64,000 nucleotides of DNA from Niallia circulans (GCF_007273535.1 NZ_RIBP01000001.1:992001-1056000); one strand, 5' to 3'; shown: positions 6,881 through 15,416, counted from the stretch's first letter. The notes: a model not told the origin generated them from the letters alone. Program-made: numbers and translations.

Positions 6881-7404
6881 CAAAGCTAAAAGAATATCGT
6901 TTCTTTTTCATCTTATTATTATGCCTTCTTATAACTGCGTTTATTAATCACTCTATAGCTTTGAAAACCGTTCAGATAACTGGTAAGAGTATTTTAGATA
7001 TGTTAATCCTCCTTCCTCCTATATTCATTTTAGTGGGATTATTAGATCAATGGGTAAAAAAAGAATCACTTATTCGGTATATGGGAGAAAAATCAGGTAT
7101 ATATGGCGTCTTCTTCACTTTATTATTAGCAACGGTGGCTGCAGGCCCTCTTTATATTGCCTTTCCAATTGCAGTAGTATTATTAAAAAAAGGAGCAAGT
7201 GTCCGCTATATAGTGTTTTTCTTAGGGGCTTGGTCAACAGTTAAATTACCAGTTATAGTCTATGAAATCACTTCATTTGGCTCAAAATTCACACTTATTC
7301 ACATTTGTTTTGGCCTCTTGTTTTACTATTTAACAGGAATTCTATTTGAAAAGTTTTATAACCGACAAACTTTGATAATGCATGATCTAAAAAAGAAAGT
7401 CTAG
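6877..7404 (+). CDS. Membrane permease half-protein 2 (YraQ/DUF318-like)
   Basis: The 175-residue protein has about five helices, with DMLILLPPIFILVGLLDQWVKKESLIRYMGEKSGIYGVFFTLLLATVAAGPLYIAFPIAVVLLKKGAS as the core. The AAGPLYIAFPIA and KKGAS segments mirror the IPSFIVFPLG and QNGAA segments of the preceding protein. The two are therefore homologous halves that probably assemble into one transporter. Translation is coupled through the ATGA overlap at 6877-6880. The operon ends at the hairpin at 7541. Function beyond transport cannot be stated. Confidence 0.65.
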   Translation: MTKLKEYRFFFILLLCLLITAFINHSIALKTVQITGKSILDMLILLPPIFILVGLLDQWVKKESLIRYMGEKSGIYGVFFTLLLATVAAGPLYIAFPIAVVLLKKGASVRYIVFFLGAWSTVKLPVIVYEITSFGSKFTLIHICFGLLFYYLTGILFEKFYNRQTLIMHDLKKKV

Positions 7405-7540
7405 ATACAAAAGCATAAGAACTTGAACTTAAATGCAAAATTTTCCGAAGAGTTAAAATTAATTATATTTCTCATAAAAAGAACTTTACTTTTATAAATA
7501 CTATGCTTTAAATAACCCTGTACCTATGTAATTGTTTAGA

Positions 7541-7574
7541 AACAAGAGGATATGATACACTGTATCCTCTTGTT
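7541..7574 (+). terminator. Terminator of the padR-permease operon
   Basis: Perfect 12-bp stem (7541-7552 with 7563-7574) with a 10-base loop, then aatttccttttg. It is 137 bp after the permease stop. Confidence 0.65.
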
Positions 7575-7586
7575 AATTTCCTTTTG

Positions 7587-7652
7587 AAACTAAACTGCCA
7601 CGATTGTTCCATAAGCTATTTTTCATTTAATACAGAAATGCTGGCACTATAG
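7587..7652. repeat. Dispersed 65-bp intergenic repeat, copy 2
   Basis: Contains aactgccacgattgttcc and tacagaaatgctggcac. It is followed by the secondary motif 'cacccgttaacttaagtac' at 7689-7707, which also recurs near 20366. It lies between the padR operon terminator and the end of the SMI1-like gene. Confidence 0.6.
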
Positions 7653-7722
7653 CAACATAAGAAAATGACCTCCCTTTTATTTAAAAAGGGCACCCGTTAA
7701 CTTAAGTACATTGTTTCAAAAA

Positions 7723-9081
7723 CTAATAAAATATTTTTATGTTTTGTATGACCTTCTCTATGGATATTCTCCTCTTTTTTATCAATTGCTTATCATGGAA
7801 TTGAACAAGAAAATCAGTAAATTTCGACTTTGTTGGAAGATCTGAAATAATATGAGTGTATTTATCTTTTGCGACCTTCTCATGGATATACATTTCTAAT
7901 GCGTGAATTACAGTTACTTCATGCTTTTCTTCTAAAGAGGTCCACCTTTCTAAGTCATCCCATGAAAAGTTTGACCTTACGAAGAGCTCATCCCAGCCTT
8001 CTGTTACAGGAAATTTCACATGATTCTCCATCCACAAAATAACATCCCTCGAATGAAAATCACCAAGATGGGAAAGTGCATCATACCCAGTTATCTTTTT
8101 ATTAGATTCTTGTTCAAGAAAATTAAATACCAGAGATAGTCCCTTATCCTTACCTAAACACATTGAGGTTAGATAAGAACGTAATCTAGTATCGATATTA
8201 AATTGTTTAATTTCCCATAAGCTTCTAACCCAGGTCTCTGCGTAAATCCCTAAAACTCTTCCAATAATCTCACATATTATCTTTTGGTCATTAAATGCCT
8301 CTTGTTTATGTAATTCTTCTATAAGGAAATCAAATAACTCATTTTTATTAAATCTCTGGAGACAGTCGATTGATTCTTCATCTAATTTCTTTCGATAAAC
8401 AACATAAGCAATTAACTGTTCCATGTTATCTTTCACATCATCTAGGGTTGTCTCTGAAAATGACTCAAACCATTGCTTCCACTTAACTGCTGCTAGACTT
8501 GTAGTATTCAACCCTGTATCACTTAGAAAATATTCAAGCTGCCATTTTTCACTACCAATACACCCTAGTTCAGTAATCCTAAATAAATAATCGATAAACG
8601 AATCCGCAATATAAGTAAATGTATCTTCTTCGTGATCCCAATAAATAACTGGTTTCTCATCACTCTCAGCAGTCATATCAAACGCATAAATATCTCCATT
8701 TCCAGCTTGAGAAAACTCTAATTTCCCTCTCAGCAACCTTCCATAATCTTCTCCATCTTCTATAAGTTCGTTAGCTAACATATTTAAATTATGAAGGGTT
8801 TCAATATTCCAATTTATTTCTCCTGAGAATATTTCCGTAAATTCTCTAGGAATCATTGTATCCTCAGAAAATGAGTAATAAAACGATAATGATTTACCTA
8901 AATTATGTAATATATATTTATACGAAGAAGGTAAATGATAACCTAACTCCTTTTCTTTAGCTTCTATCTCATTTATTGTTGCTGTCTTTCCAATTACGAT
9001 TGGGTGGACTTGGCCGTTATTGTTCTCTAATTTTTGAAGTATCTGCTCCCATCTTGATTTTAGGATTTTAAAATCCTCCAT
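7723..9081 (-). CDS. SMI1/KNR4 (SUKH) family protein with long C-terminal extension
   Basis: I start it at ATG 9081 (MEDFKILKSR), 7 codons inside the longest frame, because GGGGG lies 9 bases before that codon. The product has 452 residues. Residues about 25-165 carry the SUKH fold signature: the ATINEIEAKEKELGYHLPSSYKYILHNLG segment and a later GNGDIYAFDM...PVIYWDHEEDTFTYIADSFIDYL segment. The remainder (about 200-452) is acidic and helical and is not recognised. SUKH proteins often serve as immunity proteins against polymorphic nuclease toxins. No toxin gene is adjacent, so this could be an orphan immunity gene. Confidence 0.7.
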   Translation of the reverse strand: MEDFKILKSRWEQILQKLENNNGQVHPIVIGKTATINEIEAKEKELGYHLPSSYKYILHNLGKSLSFYYSFSEDTMIPREFTEIFSGEINWNIETLHNLNMLANELIEDGEDYGRLLRGKLEFSQAGNGDIYAFDMTAESDEKPVIYWDHEEDTFTYIADSFIDYLFRITELGCIGSEKWQLEYFLSDTGLNTTSLAAVKWKQWFESFSETTLDDVKDNMEQLIAYVVYRKKLDEESIDCLQRFNKNELFDFLIEELHKQEAFNDQKIICEIIGRVLGIYAETWVRSLWEIKQFNIDTRLRSYLTSMCLGKDKGLSLVFNFLEQESNKKITGYDALSHLGDFHSRDVILWMENHVKFPVTEGWDELFVRSNFSWDDLERWTSLEEKHEVTVIHALEMYIHEKVAKDKYTHIISDLPTKSKFTDFLVQFHDKQLIKKRRISIEKVIQNIKIFY

Positions 9082-9147
9082 ACTTTTTAACCCCCATTTC
9101 ATAGTTCTAATTATAATTCAATATGGAAATGGTAAATACCATCTTGT

Positions 9148-9214
9148 ACTAAACTGCCTCGTTTGTGTCACAAGAAAGGTCCTTTTCATTTAATACAGGA
9201 TGCTGCCAAGTTAG
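9148..9214. repeat. Dispersed 65-bp intergenic repeat, copy 3
   Basis: Contains aaactgcctcgtttgtgtc and taatacaggatgctgcc. It lies in the 344-bp gap before the gene at 9426, in which I see nothing else. Confidence 0.55.
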
Positions 9215-9425
9215 CTCTAAGCAAAACAGAGCATATTCCCTTTCTGGAACATTACTCTTATTTCCTCCTTTTAAATTTGTTATTCCTTTGAAATACATCG
9301 TTATGTTACCTTTAGGTGCAAATCGCAATCATTAATAATAAACTTCTTTTTTCATCTACTACAAAGTAATTCTATATACTAGATTAAAATTTTATGGTAC
9401 ATTTTACTAGTAAGTTATTGTTCCA

Positions 9426-10583
9426 ATGAATTGTTTGGGAGGAGGATGTTTGTTGTTAGTGATACTTTTAATTTTAATTTCAGTTCCAATATATTCCTTA
9501 ATATTAATGGTTCGGAGTTTTAAAAGGAAGACTAAGCATGATGCTAAGGCTGGAACAGTCAAAATGAAAACAAGGGATTCCTTACTTTCTATAGGTATTT
9601 ATTGTTTATTTTTGCTTGGCTTTTATTTAAATAGTAGTGCCGTGGATGCTGGTGAGCCATTGCGTATCTATGAATTTACTGGTGCCAAGTCAAATGGATA
9701 TGCTTCGTTTGCCAATGAATATATAGTAGCAGTGATTGTCTTAATAACATTAGGAATGCTTTCCTTTTTTCTCGCAAGTATTAGCTATAAGTCTATTTCG
9801 CCTATTGTGTATGTGATATGTAGTACATTAATTATAGCTAATATCATATTGGCAGTTGTCTATCTTACTCATACAGGCTTCTCACATGATGGTGAAGAAT
9901 ACTCGGTCCTCCTTCTGCAAATTAGCTTTCAATCACTAATTTTTTTATTTATCTCAAGATTGAAAGATTTTCTGGATTATTTTCTTGATAGACAAAATGA
10001 AAAAGAGACTGAGTACAACAATAAATTTATTCTATTTCTCTACAGAATATCTAATAACGATCAAAAGATGTCAAAACTATGGGTAATATGTTTATTTCCA
10101 GTTTTAATCATCTTCCAGCTGGTTTTGGTCCTGTTTGGACAACGTCCAGATAGCTTTATTCGTGTGTTCCTTGAAACGAGCTCTTTCATTTATTCGAAAA
10201 TCCCTGCGCCAAAACCAGAGCTAGTAGAGGGTGACGGGCATTATTTATGTACGGTCACTGTGAAAGGGCATAAAAAATTGGTCAAAACAATCAGAGCTGG
10301 TGTAAGAAGAGGAATAAGAATCTCTGTGAACCGCCAGTTGCTTATTGCTAATGCGTTAGAGAACATTCTAGAACAATATGTGCCAACCATCCATAAAGTC
10401 ATCCGTAACTTTTACGATAGATATGGCTATCCAATAAGTAGGCATATCAATTCAAAATGGTCCGCAGACATCATTTATCTTTTAATGAAGCCTTTAGAAT
10501 GGTTCTTCCTTTTTGGGCTGTATACGATAGACAAAAAACCCGAAAACAGAATTCATATACAATATAGTGAGTTGAGAAAGTGA
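9426..10583 (+). CDS. Multi-helix membrane protein, DUF6688-like
   Basis: The 385-residue protein has about seven membrane helices (near residues 5-28, 53-68, 98-118, 124-146, 155-176, 216-238, 350-365). A cytoplasmic C-terminal domain contains CTVTVKGHKKLVKTIRAGVRRGIRISVNRQL and YDRYGYPISRHI...WSADIIYLLMKPLEW. That domain recalls the uncharacterised DUF6688 family, from memory only. The role is unknown. The gene is monocistronic, with its own terminator at 10677. The Shine-Dalgarno is weak. Confidence 0.6.
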   Translation: MNCLGGGCLLLVILLILISVPIYSLILMVRSFKRKTKHDAKAGTVKMKTRDSLLSIGIYCLFLLGFYLNSSAVDAGEPLRIYEFTGAKSNGYASFANEYIVAVIVLITLGMLSFFLASISYKSISPIVYVICSTLIIANIILAVVYLTHTGFSHDGEEYSVLLLQISFQSLIFLFISRLKDFLDYFLDRQNEKETEYNNKFILFLYRISNNDQKMSKLWVICLFPVLIIFQLVLVLFGQRPDSFIRVFLETSSFIYSKIPAPKPELVEGDGHYLCTVTVKGHKKLVKTIRAGVRRGIRISVNRQLLIANALENILEQYVPTIHKVIRNFYDRYGYPISRHINSKWSADIIYLLMKPLEWFFLFGLYTIDKKPENRIHIQYSELRK

Positions 10584-10676
10584 AAAAACAAGTTAGTTTA
10601 CTCTATGGTATTCGCTTTTTATTAGGTAATTTGTTTCATAAATGAATAATTTGATAGCCAACTTTTAGAAGAAAAG

Positions 10677-10712
10677 AAATCATCTCACACTGAAGAAATG
10701 AGATGATTTTTA
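10677..10712 (+). terminator. Terminator after the DUF6688-like gene
   Basis: 11-bp perfect stem (10677-10687 with 10699-10709) followed by TTATTTTC. It is 94 bp downstream of the stop. Confidence 0.7.
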
Positions 10713-10717
10713 TTTTC

Positions 10718-10837
10718 AGTATTAAAGAAATCAGTTATCTAGTTGGGTACACTAATATAGATTATTTTCGTGAGCTCTTTGTAAAAAAAATAAGTGTCTC
10801 TTCCAAGGCATATCGAAAAAAGAATACTATTTTATGA
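10718..10837 (+). pseudogene. AraC-family regulator, C-terminal HTH remnant
   Basis: Reading from 10718 gives SIKEISYLVGYTNIDYFRELF, then VKKISVSSKAYRKKNTIL and a stop at 10835-10837. This is the second helix-turn-helix of an AraC/XylS protein (consensus I-x-x-I-A-x-x-V-G-Y-x-x-x-x-Y-F-x-x-x-F-K-K), ending exactly where such proteins usually end. Everything upstream of the second HTH is gone, replaced by the terminator of the previous gene. The terminator at 10881 may originally have served this gene. Confidence 0.6.
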
Positions 10838-10880
10838 GCTTTAGACAATAAATCTAAGTTTAAAAAGGTTAACCAACATA

Positions 10881-10922
10881 AACAAACAGCTGACATCTCA
10901 GCTGTTTGTTTTTTCTTTTTAT
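10881..10922 (+). terminator. Rho-independent terminator
   Basis: Perfect 13-bp stem (10881-10893 with 10898-10910), tetraloop catc, then TTTTCTTTTT. It now follows only the AraC remnant, so it is probably left over from that gene. Confidence 0.75.
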
Positions 10923-11091
10923 TCAAATATAGGCTTATCCGCTGACAGCCTTCATAAATTAACACTATTAAGTCAGCTAAAACCTAAAGATTATTTCTAG
11001 ACATATTCCTTTAACCCCTTCTTCTTTCACTAAATTCACCTTGGTGTACCAGGGGAAGGTACATTAAGGACCCTCAAAAAGGGACGGCCCA

Positions 11092-11316
11092 TTAATATAG
11101 TGGCTGTTGATTCTGACAAGCTGGAAATCCATTTATATCCTGAATCATATTAAAATCATATTGCTTTAATGCAAATTGTGATTGATACAAATATTCAATT
11201 ACAAGTAGTTTTCCGCCGGATGTACCACATAAAACACCTGACGTTCCTTGTCCATTTGCTAATGAAAGACCAATAGGCTGACCAATCAAAAAGCTAACTT
11301 TTTGTTGCCACGGCAT
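11092..11316 (-). CDS. Small hypothetical protein (74 aa), possible spore/DUF2642-like
   Basis: I start it at ATG 11316 (MPWQQKVSFLIGQ), because AAGGAG lies 8 bases before that codon; the upstream ATG and the longer frame are too close to or beyond the site. The body GQPIGLSLANGQGTSGVLCGTSGGKLLVIEYLYQSQFALKQYDF is small, beta-rich and Gly-rich. It resembles Bacillus small proteins with one strand-rich domain (DUF2642-like spore proteins), from memory. It is monocistronic. Function not established. Confidence 0.6.
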   Translation of the reverse strand: MPWQQKVSFLIGQPIGLSLANGQGTSGVLCGTSGGKLLVIEYLYQSQFALKQYDFNMIQDINGFPACQNQQPLY

Positions 11317-11367
11317 ATTCATCACTCCTTCAAAGCCATCATATTTAGATATAAGAAATAAGTGCAT

Positions 11368-11850
11368 GTATTGTTTTTTAAAATAAATTTTTAAAAATGT
11401 AGGGCATGCCTTAAGCTAGAGGTACGCCTTATTGCTCTTTAGTTGTACTATTAACACCTGTTGCCTTTCTATTAGATATCACATGATGACTTGAAAAAAG
11501 CGATTGCTCATTCAGTAAATGGGTAAGAGATATATCGTTTTTAGGATCAGACTTTTGCTAATTAAATTAGATTAAAGAAATGTTATTTTCTTTTTAATGT
11601 ACCATTAGCGGACAAATGGCAGAATCATATAGAAATGACTCAGCAGCCAATTTTACTATTTCATTCCTTTGCAGCTAACTCTACATGGTTGTCACAAAAA
11701 TATCGGTCATTCCATTATCAGTTAATTTAATTGAATTCCTTATTCAGATTGGACTCTTGTCTCTGAATACTATCTAATTTCACTAAATTACCACTTTAGT
11801 GAAATAAAAAAGCCCCCCCTTTAAATTTGGAAATCCAACTAGTGAAACAA
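11368..11850. other. Gap without a recognisable gene
   Basis: Short open stretches occur but none has a ribosome binding site. An 11-bp perfect dyad lies at 11777-11787/11795-11805, 46 bp beyond the stop of the transglutaminase-like gene. It lacks a U-tract on either strand, so it may be a weak terminator or a binding site. Confidence 0.4.
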
Positions 11851-12459
11851 CTATAAACTCTCTGGCAAGTGAAGTTTATACATTTCTAATGCATTTGTAT
11901 TTACTTTTAGAACAGCAACAATTTTAGGATGTGGCTTAGCATAAATAACTGGATAATCCTTCTCAGCAAGTTCTTCATTAATTGTAAAAGCTAACATTTC
12001 TTCTTCAATTGAAAATTGGGCATCAATTCCCGCTTTATTTCCACGCGCATCAACCCTAACCCATTTATGAATGGATTTCAGGTAGATAGAATTTAAAGCG
12101 TGAATACAATATCCTTTTTCTGACGTATCAAATAGCATTAACCTTTGATAAGAAAAGCCTGTTGGTATTCCCTGTGATCTTAATAATGCCGCTAAAAGGT
12201 GTGATTTTGCATAGCAGATACCCTCTTTATACTCCATTACTTCCGAAGCATTACAAGTAACTCGCTTTGATTGAATATCCCAAGAATGAGAAATTTCATC
12301 ACGAACAAATTCGAAAGCCATTCTTGCCTTTTCCATTTCCGTTTGAGATGGATTAAAAAGTTCATCTGCTTTCTTTTTTATAATCGGATTAGAATAATTA
12401 ACTTCGGTTGATTCGAGTAAATAGTCTTCTAGTTTTTCCGACTCACAGATCAAAATCAT
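11851..12459 (-). CDS. Transglutaminase-like superfamily protein
   Basis: Start chosen at ATG 12459 (MILICESEKLEDY), since AAAGGGAG lies 5 bases upstream; the longer frame adds 12 residues without a site. The 202-residue product contains the papain-like transglutaminase core with its triad: Cys in EGICYAKSHLLAALLRSQGIP, His in IHALNSIYL and Asp in WVRVDARGN. It looks cytoplasmic, with no signal peptide. Such proteins act as proteases, amidases or cross-linking enzymes; the substrate is unknown. It appears monocistronic. Confidence 0.8.
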   Translation of the reverse strand: MILICESEKLEDYLLESTEVNYSNPIIKKKADELFNPSQTEMEKARMAFEFVRDEISHSWDIQSKRVTCNASEVMEYKEGICYAKSHLLAALLRSQGIPTGFSYQRLMLFDTSEKGYCIHALNSIYLKSIHKWVRVDARGNKAGIDAQFSIEEEMLAFTINEELAEKDYPVIYAKPHPKIVAVLKVNTNALEMYKLHLPESL

Positions 12460-12768
12460 AATCACTCCCTTTCTTTCGAATGAATAAAAATTCAATAATT
12501 AACATTATTATACTGATTCAGTTTTTTAAATGAAAGGGTTTATTATTATGCTAATCTGTGGGTTAACGCCACGTTTCACCTTCATTATTAAATTACAGTA
12601 CCTTTTAGCAAAAAAGCTGCTTATCGTAGCTTTCACCTTGTCTTATATGAAATTTAAAACCAATAGTAACCAAGTTGTACCCGAAGTCATTTTGTGCATG
12701 TTCGGAGACATCTCTCTTTATAGCCCTTATTAAATCGAAGTAAATCGAGAAATCCCTCAGTTATAACA

Positions 12769-12801
12769 ATACCTCCCAACCTGTTAGTAAGTGGGAGGTA
12801 T
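12769..12801 (-). terminator. Terminator after the 59-aa gene
   Basis: 10-bp perfect stem (12769-12778 with 12792-12801). On the minus strand it is followed by TGTTATAAC. It lies 8 bp beyond the stop of the small gene at 12809. Confidence 0.55.
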
Positions 12802-12808
12802 ATAGTAA

Positions 12809-12988
12809 TTAGTATGGGTGATTATTTTTATTTTTCCAATCCTCATAAAATTTCTGCACTGTATTATGGATACCGTATAATGCTAATAATATTAAATACA
12901 GCATCATAACAGTGGCAATTTCACCTGTGAAAATCGCAATCACAGCAATCAAAAGGATTGAAAAAGTATGTACCAATTTGTTGTTCAT
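12809..12988 (-). CDS. Small membrane protein, 59 aa, unknown
   Basis: The ORF is shorter than usual cut-offs but well formed: GAGG 6 bases before ATG, product MNNKLVHTFS ... DWKNKNNHPY, and a hairpin terminator right after the stop. Two hydrophobic segments (about residues 9-22 and 26-41) are followed by a charged tail VQKFYEDWKNKNN. It resembles other small helical membrane proteins of bacilli only in general form. No function can be assigned. Confidence 0.55.
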   Translation of the reverse strand: MNNKLVHTFSILLIAVIAIFTGEIATVMMLYLILLALYGIHNTVQKFYEDWKNKNNHPY

Positions 12989-13127
12989 AGATAACCTCAG
13001 TATGTATATTATTTTTTCTTATTAATTTTACAATAATAAGTTTAATATTTTAATTTTTCATCTACTAAGGTGGAATGAATACATCTATAGATACTATCTT
13101 AATCTATTAATATTATAAAAGTCTTAC

Positions 13128-13622
13128 TCATGACCATTTATCATTATCATCTATCCATTTCCAAGCAGTTAAATCAAATGATTTCAGTGAATCATGGAAA
13201 ACAAAATAAGCAGGTAGATTTAATGAATCTGCAGCTGCATTCTTCCAGCAACTTTGAAACCACTCTACAATTGCTTTTTCTTCCTTAAATGCTAACTCTT
13301 CTTCATTTTCCTCATAAAAACTGTAAAATTCATCAAGATGTTCATCAGATATGTGACTTATTACCACATCTGAGATTATTCCCTCACTGCCAGCAAATAG
13401 CACTGAATCCTCAGTTTCTTTAAATACTTCATTATTATCTCTATCCATTGAAAACATCCTAATACTAAATGATGATTGCTCCATAAAAACAACGAAGTCT
13501 AATAAATCAATTTCAGGAGAAAAATCATATGCTCTAATCTCCTTTAATTTCTTTGTAAGAGTTTCTTTATTATTATTTAGGTTCTCTACAAATGTTTCCA
13601 TATACTTATTAACGAAAAACAT
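13128..13622 (-). CDS. Acidic hypothetical protein (164 aa), immunity-like
   Basis: Start at ATG 13622 (MFFVNKYMETF), because GGAGG sits 5 bases before it. The protein is strongly acidic (for example FYSFYEENEEELAFKEEK) and soluble. Its C-terminus is Trp-rich (WFQSCWKN, TAWKWIDDNDKWS). Such small acidic orphan proteins near SUKH genes are commonly immunity proteins against nuclease toxins. No family is recognised and no toxin partner is present. It has no operon partner, and an AT-rich 180-bp gap lies downstream. Confidence 0.55.
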   Translation of the reverse strand: MFFVNKYMETFVENLNNNKETLTKKLKEIRAYDFSPEIDLLDFVVFMEQSSFSIRMFSMDRDNNEVFKETEDSVLFAGSEGIISDVVISHISDEHLDEFYSFYEENEEELAFKEEKAIVEWFQSCWKNAAADSLNLPAYFVFHDSLKSFDLTAWKWIDDNDKWS

Positions 13623-13904
13623 AACAACCTCCAAAGTATTTTTATCCATTATATACCAAAAAATACTGAGAAGTATATGTAAAAATGTATTATTCTAGTT
13701 TATGCTTCAAACGGAGCGAAAGGAAAAAACTAGGTAATTAATCCAAGTTAGTGGATTGATTGAGAAACATTTAGATATCTAAGAGGAAGAAAAGCGATTA
13801 AATTGATTACTCTTTTAGGGAAGCTGTGGCAATGGGTATAGAGCAAGCGAAAGAGATTATAAATATGGTGTCTAAATATCATAAAACTATTAGTCAATTT
13901 AAAG

Positions 13905-13929
13905 AGAGGTTACCCACAGCGTAACCTCT
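13905..13929 (-). terminator. Hairpin after the 65-aa gene
   Basis: Perfect 9-bp stem (13905-13913 with 13921-13929); on the minus strand CTTTAAATTG follows. It lies 24 bp beyond the stop at 13954. Confidence 0.5.
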
Positions 13930-13953
13930 TAACAGTTTAAAACTAATATACGC

Positions 13954-14151
13954 TTATTTGCCTAAAATAAAATTCAAAAGCAAATAAACCATCGTTGACA
14001 ATACAATAACAGGTACAATACCTACAACACCACGTGCTAAATATAGCTTTACACTATTTGATTGATATTTAGCAAATTTCAACTTTTTGACATAATTAGA
14101 AACCACAATAATTGAGAAGACTATAATTAAAATAGTGACAGTGCTACTCAT
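13954..14151 (-). CDS. Small membrane protein, 65 aa, unknown
   Basis: There are two hydrophobic segments (about residues 5-20 and 41-62). A basic cytoplasmic-looking linker (NYVKKLKFAKYQSNSVKLYLAR) joins them. No good Shine-Dalgarno is visible before the ATG (gctggcaacggcg), which lowers confidence. The hairpin just after the stop supports a real transcript. It follows the candidate secreted-peptide ORF at 14197-14400 on the same strand, with a 45-bp gap, so the two could be one unit. Confidence 0.45.
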   Translation of the reverse strand: MSSTVTILIIVFSIIVVSNYVKKLKFAKYQSNSVKLYLARGVVGIVPVIVLSTMVYLLLNFILGK

Positions 14152-14196
14152 CGCCGTTGCCAGCTTTCCAAAAAAAAACTATGCTTTCATTGTCAC

Positions 14197-14400
14197 TTAA
14201 GCTATACACGATTTATTTCCCCCATTTTCTAAAACAGTCTCATTCCATTGGATATTTGTTTGTTCGGAAATGATTAACTGGTTCGTTTCGTTAACAATTA
14301 ATTGTTTATTGTTGTTTGCTTGAGCATGTGTAAGACTTGGAGCAATTCCCGTAAATAATAAAATTGTTGTTAAAATCGCTGCACCAAATAATTTAATTAT
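14197..14400 (-). CDS. Candidate small secreted peptide with non-canonical ATA start (67 aa) or start-lost gene
   Basis: Read on the minus strand from ATA at 14398-14400: IKLFGAAILTTILLFTGIAP, then SLTHAQANNNKQL, and finally GGNKSCIA and stop. This is a textbook Sec signal peptide (Lys, hydrophobic core, THA-Q cleavage site) and a mature part of about 40 residues. A GAGGGGG ribosome site lies 11 bases upstream, but no ATG, GTG or TTG exists in frame after it. Either initiation uses ATA, or an ATG mutated to ATA and the gene is silent. Small secreted pro-peptides of this type include Phr-like signals, but the identity is unknown. Confidence 0.4.
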   Translation of the reverse strand: MIKLFGAAILTTILLFTGIAPSLTHAQANNNKQLIVNETNQLIISEQTNIQWNETVLENGGNKSCIA

Positions 14401-14762
14401 CTTTTGTTTTCCCCCTCTAAAATGTTATAACATATACAGTTTACTGTAAGGTTTATGCCTGTGAAGGTTTTTGAACTTTGTTAGGGGTAGTGAGAAACCC
14501 AACAGCTCTAATTTAGGCAAAATGCACAGCATGGTCCTAAGCTCGTATACTTGAAAAAAAGTAAAAATGTTTATGCATTTACTTCTTATTTCAAATGCTT
14601 CAATACATCGTCATATCCGGCACTCCACATAGAGAACATACTTAAAGTTTTCCAAACATCTAATTTTCCAATAAAATCCTTGTTCAGCATGTCTGCGAGT
14701 ATTAGCTCATTTATAATAGAATTACTCTCTCGTTAACTACCTTTTAATAGCCAGATGCACAT
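14401..14762. other. Gap with a possible C-terminal gene remnant on the minus strand
   Basis: On the minus strand a frame of about 46 codons (around 14575-14715) reads NELILADMLNKDFIGKLDVW, then KTLSMFSMWSAGYDDVLKHLK and stop. It has no start codon or ribosome site. It looks like the end of a lost gene, family not recognised. Nothing else is evident. Confidence 0.3.
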
Positions 14763-15233
14763 CTATGTATGGTTTTTAAATGGATATCGCTCTAAAGATA
14801 AAACTAAATTTTTAAATTCATCAATATCTTCTTTTATCCACTGATTCCTGTCAAGTTCGCGTATTACTTGCTTTGAAACAGAAAGTAACGAATCTTTGAG
14901 TTCTTTATAAAGGAATGTTCCTTTAAAACTTTCATTTAAGTCATCTTCAAAGCTAAAATTCATTTCTACTTGATCTTCACTTACTTTTTTCACCAGAACT
15001 TCTGGTGTACCATCCATAAAATCAAATTTATAAGTTGTTCCTATTCTAGAGATATCTACACTTCTAATAGATTTAATCCACCAAGATAAGATGATTACCA
15101 AAAAGTCATCCCATCCTTCATCAGGAAAATAGCGATGATAATCAATAATAAAATATATCGTGCCTGTTATATTTTTACTGCGATTAATTTCTAATGAATC
15201 TAAATCAACATAAAGGGAGATATGCTGTGCCAA
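14763..15233 (-). CDS. Hypothetical acidic protein (156 aa), immunity-like
   Basis: It starts at TTG 15233 (MAQHISLYVDLDSL) with AAAGGGAT about 8 bases before. The N-terminal half looks like beta strands (HISLYVDLDSLEI, GTIYFIIDYH) with a Trp-rich patch (GWDDFLVIILSWWIKSI). The C-terminal half is a charged helix. It is soluble, with no motif of known catalysis. It joins the SUKH protein and the 164-residue acidic protein in this accessory stretch, hence the immunity-like guess. Confidence 0.5.
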   Translation of the reverse strand: MAQHISLYVDLDSLEINRSKNITGTIYFIIDYHRYFPDEGWDDFLVIILSWWIKSIRSVDISRIGTTYKFDFMDGTPEVLVKKVSEDQVEMNFSFEDDLNESFKGTFLYKELKDSLLSVSKQVIRELDRNQWIKEDIDEFKNLVLSLERYPFKNHT

Positions 15234-15386
15234 CTAATTCATCCCTTTCAGTTTGTTTTCTATACTATTCTCCAAAATTATTATATACCTTTTTTCACCC
15301 TGAAAGACTGTAACTGAAACAAAACATTTTTTTATTAAGTCTCCATTTTGTCTAACTGATGTTAAAATAAATGTAACTCAACTAAA

Positions 15387-15412
15387 TAAAAGGACTACAA
15401 AAAGTCCTTTTA
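15387..15412 (-). terminator. Terminator of the SDR operon
   Basis: 10-bp stem (15387-15396 with 15403-15412), loop acaaaa, located 4 bp after the SDR stop. On the minus strand TTTAGTTG follows. Modest strength. Confidence 0.55.
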
Positions 15413-15416
15413 CCCG

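Noticed and set aside
10762..10965. 67-codon minus-strand frame
   Set aside because: It spans a strong plus-strand terminator and the AraC remnant; no ribosome site.
11401..11430. Imperfect hairpin ggcatgcct/aggtacgcc
   Set aside because: Two mismatches in nine pairs and no T-run, so not accepted as a terminator or operator.
12530..12733. 67-codon plus-strand frame
   Set aside because: A weak AAAGGG precedes an internal ATG, but the product is an unlikely mixture of hydrophobic and random residues, and the region is opposite the promoter of the transglutaminase-like gene.
13800..13923. Plus-strand open stretch ending SQFKERLPTA and stop
   Set aside because: No start codon with a ribosome site and no recognised family; it could be a remnant but the evidence is too thin for a call.
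14551..14736. 61-codon plus-strand frame
   Set aside because: It is opposite a more protein-like minus-strand fragment and has no ribosome site.
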